Positions 4,966-8,498 of a DNA stretch of 8,498 nt are shown here, in pieces. The notes under the pieces were generated by a model. It saw only the letters and a program-made list of their open reading frames with translations. It was not told the DNA's origin and ran no database searches. The DNA is taken from contig DAOWDF010000007.1 in NCBI GenBank assembly GCA_030639165.1, forward strand, positions 1 through 8,498. Reading direction: 5' to 3'. Position 1 is the stretch's first letter, and each line of letters starts with the position of its first letter. Origin of the DNA: Alphaproteobacteria bacterium (GTDB lineage Bacteria > Pseudomonadota > Alphaproteobacteria > Micavibrionales > Micavibrionaceae). The translations under genes and the position numbers were made by a program.

Positions 4966-6207
4966 ATGGAACATACTTTAATTGATAAAACTGATATAGA
5001 AAAGCTGCCGTTTAATAGGCAGCTTGCGAATGCCTTTGCCTATCGCTGTAAAACATTAGATGAAAATCTGAAGCATATTTGGCAGGAGGTTATCTCCGAT
5101 GCGCCGCATGCATATGGGCTATTTAAAAGTTCTTATCATTTATTCCTTGAAGAGCCTGTCGACAAAGTATCTTCACTCCATTTACAAAACATCACTGATC
5201 TGGAAACCCTTAATGAGGTCTATTTGCAAATTGTGCATTCGCTTGCGCAGTGCAGTATTCCTATAGATGATAGTCAGTTAACAGGGATGTTTGCTCTTTC
5301 AATGGTATCGTGCATTTCTGCCTTTATTAATATTAAGACCCTTATCAATGAAAGAAAAGAACAGAAGGGCGAGCTTAAATCTCATATAAGTTTATACAAG
5401 CATTTCAAAAAAACTCATTTAGATCAAACTATCAACGATGAGGCCGCTCTTGAGCTATCGGGTATCCCTGATATTGGTGTTAGGGATATTGATAAAAAAG
5501 CTATTAAATATATGGGACGAAGTTTAAAGGAATCCTTCCCTAATAAAGTAAAAAGGATTCTTCGTGCACCTGTAAATGGTAAGTTAATAACGCGCGCTGC
5601 ACGTAATGGCTTTGGCGTTCTTAAGTTTACATGGGGCTGCGCAAAAGATATATTCTCAAACTGTTTTACTCCTTCAGGCATTAGAGCTACCGCAAAAGGA
5701 ATTACTAATGCATCAGAAGTCCTTTATCTGTCTCTTAATAAAAATAGAAATCATAATAAGGAGCTAAGAAATTTAGCAACTATTGCAGAGAAAATAGAGA
5801 ATGCACAAAAAGAATCTCCAAATTCACCTGCTGTTATAAGCATCGCTAAAAAATATAAAATAGAAGCTGATGCTATTGGTGCTGATAAAATTAATCATTT
5901 AGATGATATACGAGGCGCAACCAGAAAAAAGGCAAAACAGCTTTTAGAAGCAAATGTAGGATTTTCGCTGCAATCATTATTTATCGCTTCATCCATATGT
6001 TCTGCGGTCACAGAGGGCGTTACTGGAAATACTATTAGCGCTATATCATATTTTGCAGCTGCAAGTTTAGCAACTTCGCCATTTAGAGGCGTAGTAAATT
6101 TTGCACATGACCTCAATTCTGCGATTATGAGCCATCGAGCAGAAGAAGCGGAATGCTTGACGAGTAAAGAAGAGAAGAAGATTGGCCTTCAGGACTATGA
6201 AGTATAA
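4966..6207 (+). CDS. Hypothetical 413-residue, mostly helical protein with C-terminal hydrophobic segments
   Basis: I do not recognise this protein. It is predicted mainly helical. A moderately hydrophobic helix lies at about 106-126 (GMFALSMVSCISAFINIKT). A Lys/Arg-rich central section (about 175-240) follows, including KRILRAPVNGKLITRAARNG. The most hydrophobic part is at about 332-380, roughly two helices (SLFIASSICSAVTEG and ISAISYFAAASLATSP) joined by a short turn, which could be a membrane hairpin or a buried core. No signal peptide is seen. The C-terminal tail is charged (EEAECLTSKEEKKIG). The ATG is preceded by TTAAGGC, a close but usable ribosome binding site. It lies 79 nt after the Sel1 gene on the same strand, so the two may be co-expressed. 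The long intact frame and start signal make it a real gene. Function is unknown. Confidence 0.8.
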   Translation: MEHTLIDKTDIEKLPFNRQLANAFAYRCKTLDENLKHIWQEVISDAPHAYGLFKSSYHLFLEEPVDKVSSLHLQNITDLETLNEVYLQIVHSLAQCSIPIDDSQLTGMFALSMVSCISAFINIKTLINERKEQKGELKSHISLYKHFKKTHLDQTINDEAALELSGIPDIGVRDIDKKAIKYMGRSLKESFPNKVKRILRAPVNGKLITRAARNGFGVLKFTWGCAKDIFSNCFTPSGIRATAKGITNASEVLYLSLNKNRNHNKELRNLATIAEKIENAQKESPNSPAVISIAKKYKIEADAIGADKINHLDDIRGATRKKAKQLLEANVGFSLQSLFIASSICSAVTEGVTGNTISAISYFAAASLATSPFRGVVNFAHDLNSAIMSHRAEEAECLTSKEEKKIGLQDYEV

Positions 6208-6288
6208 TAACCCCTTGAATATTCGCGGGTTGATATATTGTAAGGCTATGTGTTAAAAGCCCATAAATAAATATTAGGATAATGTAAT

Positions 6289-6480
6289 ATGACTATTGAT
6301 GATAAATCTGGAAATAATGAGGGTGTTAGCACCATTAACGCTGAATTTGAATCTGCACATAAAGATACAGGACGTAAAAAACGCTCAATATTTGATGTAG
6401 AAAAGCCAGCACCTGATAATCTGGATCACAATGGTGATGTTGCTTATATACCTATGTTGGAGTTTGAGGTGAGTTCTTAA
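6289..6480 (+). CDS. Hypothetical 63-residue acidic protein
   Basis: No family recognised. The 63 residues are polar and acidic, with one basic patch (GRKKRSIFDVEKP, 28-40), probably largely disordered. The ATG has AGGA 11 nt upstream, a loose ribosome binding site. It follows the 413-residue gene after 81 nt on the same strand, and its TAA overlaps the hisB stop codon by 4 bases (TTAA, 6477-6480). Length and low complexity leave some doubt, but it fills a gap that otherwise lacks a gene and has a plausible start. Confidence 0.45.
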   Translation: MTIDDKSGNNEGVSTINAEFESAHKDTGRKKRSIFDVEKPAPDNLDHNGDVAYIPMLEFEVSS

Positions 6481-7070
6481 AGCGCACCTTTGGTACTAGG
6501 TAGTTGATCTGCGGCTCTAGGATCGGTATCAAGCGCTAAACGCATAGATCGCGCACATGCCTTAAAGATACTCTCTATTATATGGTGGTTATTAACCCCG
6601 CAAAGATTACTCACATGCAGAGTAATTCCGCCAGCCCCAGTTAGTGCTTGAAAGAACTCACGGAATAGCTCGCAATCCATATCGCCAAGGCGATCAACAC
6701 TGAAATTAGCATCCCATATCAAAAATGGACGATTAGAGAAATCAAGCGCAACGCTAGAACGCGCTTCATCCATTACCAGATCAAAATGCCCGTATCTATA
6801 TATTCCAACCTTATCACCAACCGCTTTTTTTATAGCCTGCCCCAGTGTAATGCCGACATCTTCGACTGTGTGGTGACCATCAATATGCAAATCTCCCTTA
6901 GCCTTAATATCCATATCAATTAGCGAATGCTTGGCGAGTTGCTCTAGCATATGATCGAAAAACCCAATTCCTGTGTTAATATCAGCGCGACCAGAGCCAT
7001 CAATATCAACGTTCACCTCTACCGAAGTTTCATTAGTCTTACGGGTAATTGATGCTGTTCTCTTACTCAT
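6477..7070 (-). CDS. hisB: HisB, imidazoleglycerol-phosphate dehydratase
   Basis: Manganese enzyme that dehydrates imidazole glycerol phosphate to imidazole acetol phosphate. At 197 residues it is the monofunctional form, without the histidinol phosphatase domain found in E. coli HisB. Metal ligands are visible: His40 in GIGFFDHMLEQLAKHS (34-49), His66-His67 and Glu70 in DGHHTVEDVGITLG (64-77), and His162-His163 and Glu166 in NNHHIIESIFKA (160-171). DEARSS (101-106) corresponds to the DEAL/DEAR substrate-side motif, and the tail PSTKGAL is typical. The ATG follows AGGAAAA. It is divergent from hslV with 56 nt between them, as often in alphaproteobacteria, but hisH does not follow: the plus-strand block lies between them. 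Confidence 0.97.
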   Translation of the reverse strand: MSKRTASITRKTNETSVEVNVDIDGSGRADINTGIGFFDHMLEQLAKHSLIDMDIKAKGDLHIDGHHTVEDVGITLGQAIKKAVGDKVGIYRYGHFDLVMDEARSSVALDFSNRPFLIWDANFSVDRLGDMDCELFREFFQALTGAGGITLHVSNLCGVNNHHIIESIFKACARSMRLALDTDPRAADQLPSTKGAL

Positions 7071-7092
7071 TATATTTTCCTAGTTTTCAGGC

Positions 7093-7120
7093 TTGATTTT
7101 CCAAACCCGCATAGTATCAT
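7093..7120 (+). promoter_or_regulatory. Candidate hslV promoter giving a leaderless mRNA
   Basis: TTGATT (7093-7098), a 16-nt spacer, and TATCAT (7115-7120) lie so that transcription would start about at the A of the hslV ATG (7127). No ribosome binding site is seen before that ATG, which agrees with leaderless initiation. The hisB promoter must lie in the same 56-nt gap or inside hslV, and I could not place it. Confidence 0.4.
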
Positions 7121-7126
7121 AAAAAC

Positions 7127-7690
7127 ATGACATATGATATTCAAGATTACGCAAATGCGCAAAAATGGCGCGGTACAACAATTATTTCCATTCGTAAGGG
7201 CAATGACGTAGTTATCGCTGGTGATGGGCAGGTTTCAATGGGGCATACTGTCCTAAAAGGTAATGCTCGTAAGGTTAGAAGGCTTGGCCGTGATGATAAT
7301 ATTATCGCTGGGTTTGCTGGATCTACTGCCGATGCGTTTACATTGTTTGAGCGTTTGGAAGCTAAACTTGAAGCCCACCCTGGTCAACTAACCAGAGCTT
7401 GCGTTGAGCTAGCCAAAGATTGGCGTACCGATAAATATTTGCGTAAATTAGAGGCGCTGATGGCGGTCGCTGATAAAGAAACCTCACTAATCTTGACAGG
7501 TAATGGTGATGTAGTGGACCCTGAGCATGGAATAATCGGAATTGGCTCAGGCGGTAATTACGCTCTGGCCGCTGCTAGCGCTCTATATGATCAAGATTTG
7601 ACTGCAGAACAGATCGCTCGCAAATCCCTAAAGATTGCAGCTGATATTTGTGTTTATACTAATGAGAATATCACCATTGAAACTCTATAG
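7127..7690 (+). CDS. hslV: HslV (ClpQ), peptidase subunit of the HslVU protease
   Basis: Threonine peptidase that forms a double hexamer and degrades proteins unfolded by the AAA+ partner HslU (ClpY). It has 187 residues. A 16-residue propeptide ends at WRG, and the mature protein would start at Thr17 (TTIISIRKG), the nucleophile. Residues matching the mature active-site positions are all present at the right spacing: Asp33 in AGDGQVSMG, Lys49 in NARKVRRL and Ser141 in GIGSGGNYALAAA. The stretch GFAGSTADAFTLFERLEAKL (62-81) and the end AADICVYTNENITIE are characteristic. The alphaproteobacterial form has this propeptide, whereas E. coli HslV has only Met before the Thr. hslU does not follow; the convergent Tim44-domain gene begins 9 nt beyond. 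HslU must be encoded elsewhere if the protease is functional. Confidence 0.97.
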   Translation: MTYDIQDYANAQKWRGTTIISIRKGNDVVIAGDGQVSMGHTVLKGNARKVRRLGRDDNIIAGFAGSTADAFTLFERLEAKLEAHPGQLTRACVELAKDWRTDKYLRKLEALMAVADKETSLILTGNGDVVDPEHGIIGIGSGGNYALAAASALYDQDLTAEQIARKSLKIAADICVYTNENITIETL

Positions 7691-7699
7691 ATATTTGGT

Positions 7700-8422
7700 C
7701 TAATGAGTATTAGGGATTGTATCATTATCATCTTCACCATCTTCTCTGGTTTCAATAACAAGCCAGCGCGGGTCACTTGATTTCAAATTACGTGAGAATG
7801 TCCAAACATCACGCATAAGCGTCGTTTTGTCTGGATCGCCACTAATTATTTTACCATCGCTATCTTTTGTAACCGAAGTCTCATCAGCCCAAAAACGAAT
7901 TGTAACTACGGCCTCATTGCCATTAAGGCCAGCTTCAGTAATTTCAGATTTATTGATAGAACGAATTTCTGTTTCCATTATATCGCCTGATTTTTCGCGT
8001 ATACTTATCGCTTTATCAAATGCTTTGAAAACATCATCGCCCAGTAATCCTTCAAGAGTTTCTCTATCACCTTCGGCAAAGGATTCTACTACATAGGCGA
8101 ATGCATCTTGCGCGGCTTGTAAAAACACAGAAACGTCAAATGCTTTATCGATTTTAGCAATATCTACCAAGCCAAGCTCTGCACTTTGACCGCTAATAGA
8201 CATATTGCCCTTAGGGTTATCTATTAGCTGTTTTATTGAATCAAGAATGTCTTTGGTATCCTCCTTGGCTTCACCCAAATTGATAATTTTCCCCTCAATA
8301 TCAATTTTCATTTCCGGAGCAGGGCGTTCAGCATCGCTATCATTGCGTGTTCCCAAGATACTGCGTAGCCAGAATATCAATCCAGCTGCTATTATGGCGT
8401 AAATCATTAGTTCTACAGTCAC
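7700..8422 (-). CDS. Tim44-domain, TimA-like inner-membrane protein
   Basis: A 240-residue protein resembling bacterial TimA, the alphaproteobacterial relative of mitochondrial Tim44. The role in bacteria is unclear; a membrane-anchored function at the cytoplasmic or periplasmic face is likely. One membrane segment at 5-20 (ELMIYAIIAAGLIFWL) is followed by an acidic linker to about 90 and the Tim44 domain (about 91-226). Domain hallmarks are FLQAAQDAFAYVVESFAEGD (100-119), LLGDDVFKAFDKAI (126-139) and DVWTFSRNLKSSDPRWLV (205-222). The start is taken as GTG at 8422, with GAGGGA 6 nt upstream, since it places a hydrophobic segment at the N-terminus. It converges on hslV with a 9-nt gap. In alphaproteobacteria this family often sits close to hslVU, secB or fxsA genes, which agrees with this location. 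Confidence 0.88.
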   Translation of the reverse strand: MTVELMIYAIIAAGLIFWLRSILGTRNDSDAERPAPEMKIDIEGKIINLGEAKEDTKDILDSIKQLIDNPKGNMSISGQSAELGLVDIAKIDKAFDVSVFLQAAQDAFAYVVESFAEGDRETLEGLLGDDVFKAFDKAISIREKSGDIMETEIRSINKSEITEAGLNGNEAVVTIRFWADETSVTKDSDGKIISGDPDKTTLMRDVWTFSRNLKSSDPRWLVIETREDGEDDNDTIPNTH

Positions 8423-8498
8423 AGTAATTCCCTCATTAATTGAGTTTATATTAATACAGTTAATAAATTAATTTTACCACAGATTTCGATGTGATATA
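8423..8498 (-). promoter_or_regulatory. 5' region of the Tim44-domain gene
   Basis: This 76-nt AT-rich end carries the ribosome binding site of the Tim44 gene on the minus strand and several weak -10-like boxes such as TAATAT. No clear -35 and -10 pair was found, and no coding start on the plus strand before the window edge. Confidence 0.3.

Noticed and set aside
6210..6235. Possible terminator after the 413-residue gene (AACCC and GGGTT arms)
   Set aside because: The stem is only 5 bp with a large loop and no T-run follows.

Overview
The window looks like chromosome of an AT-rich alphaproteobacterium. HslV, a TimA-like Tim44-domain protein, HisB, HisH and HisA all read as alphaproteobacterial versions, and hisB divergent from hslV with a Tim44 gene close by is an arrangement known from that class. 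The order cannot be settled from this sequence. No rRNA, tRNA, CRISPR array or insertion sequence was seen.

Layout. Positions 1-247 (-) hold the N-terminal part of a Panacea/SocA-like (DUF4065) antitoxin-type protein, cut by the window edge. Then, on the minus strand, come hisA (320-1048), a GNAT acetyltransferase (1504-2052) and hisH (2085-2735), with an unrecognised 85-residue plus-strand gene (1250-1507) wedged between hisA and the acetyltransferase. A divergent intergenic region with two dyads separates hisH from hisD (2903-4216, +). After hisD lies a plus-strand block: a Sel1-repeat protein (4350-4886), an unrecognised 413-residue protein (4966-6207) and a 63-residue ORF (6289-6480). hisB (6477-7070, -) follows, divergent from hslV (7127-7690, +), which converges on the Tim44-domain gene (7700-8422, -).

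How the genes work together. HisA makes PRFAR. HisH, with HisF outside the window, converts it to imidazole glycerol phosphate. HisB dehydrates that, and HisD performs the final two oxidations to histidine. These genes usually lie close together in a his cluster. Here they are broken up by a block of roughly 3.7 kb between hisB and hisH and a smaller one between the acetyltransferase and hisA. HslV is the peptidase of the HslVU protease, but hslU does not follow it.

Most interesting: (1) the truncated Panacea gene just downstream of hisA, whose toxin partner, if any, would lie off the window; (2) the hisA 5' region, where a perfect 15-bp palindrome overlaps a candidate -10 and a hairpin sits at the predicted 5' end of the mRNA; (3) a near-identical leader element before both hisA and hisH; (4) a HisD with a paired exchange of two zinc-ligand positions; (5) the orphan genes in the plus-strand block.
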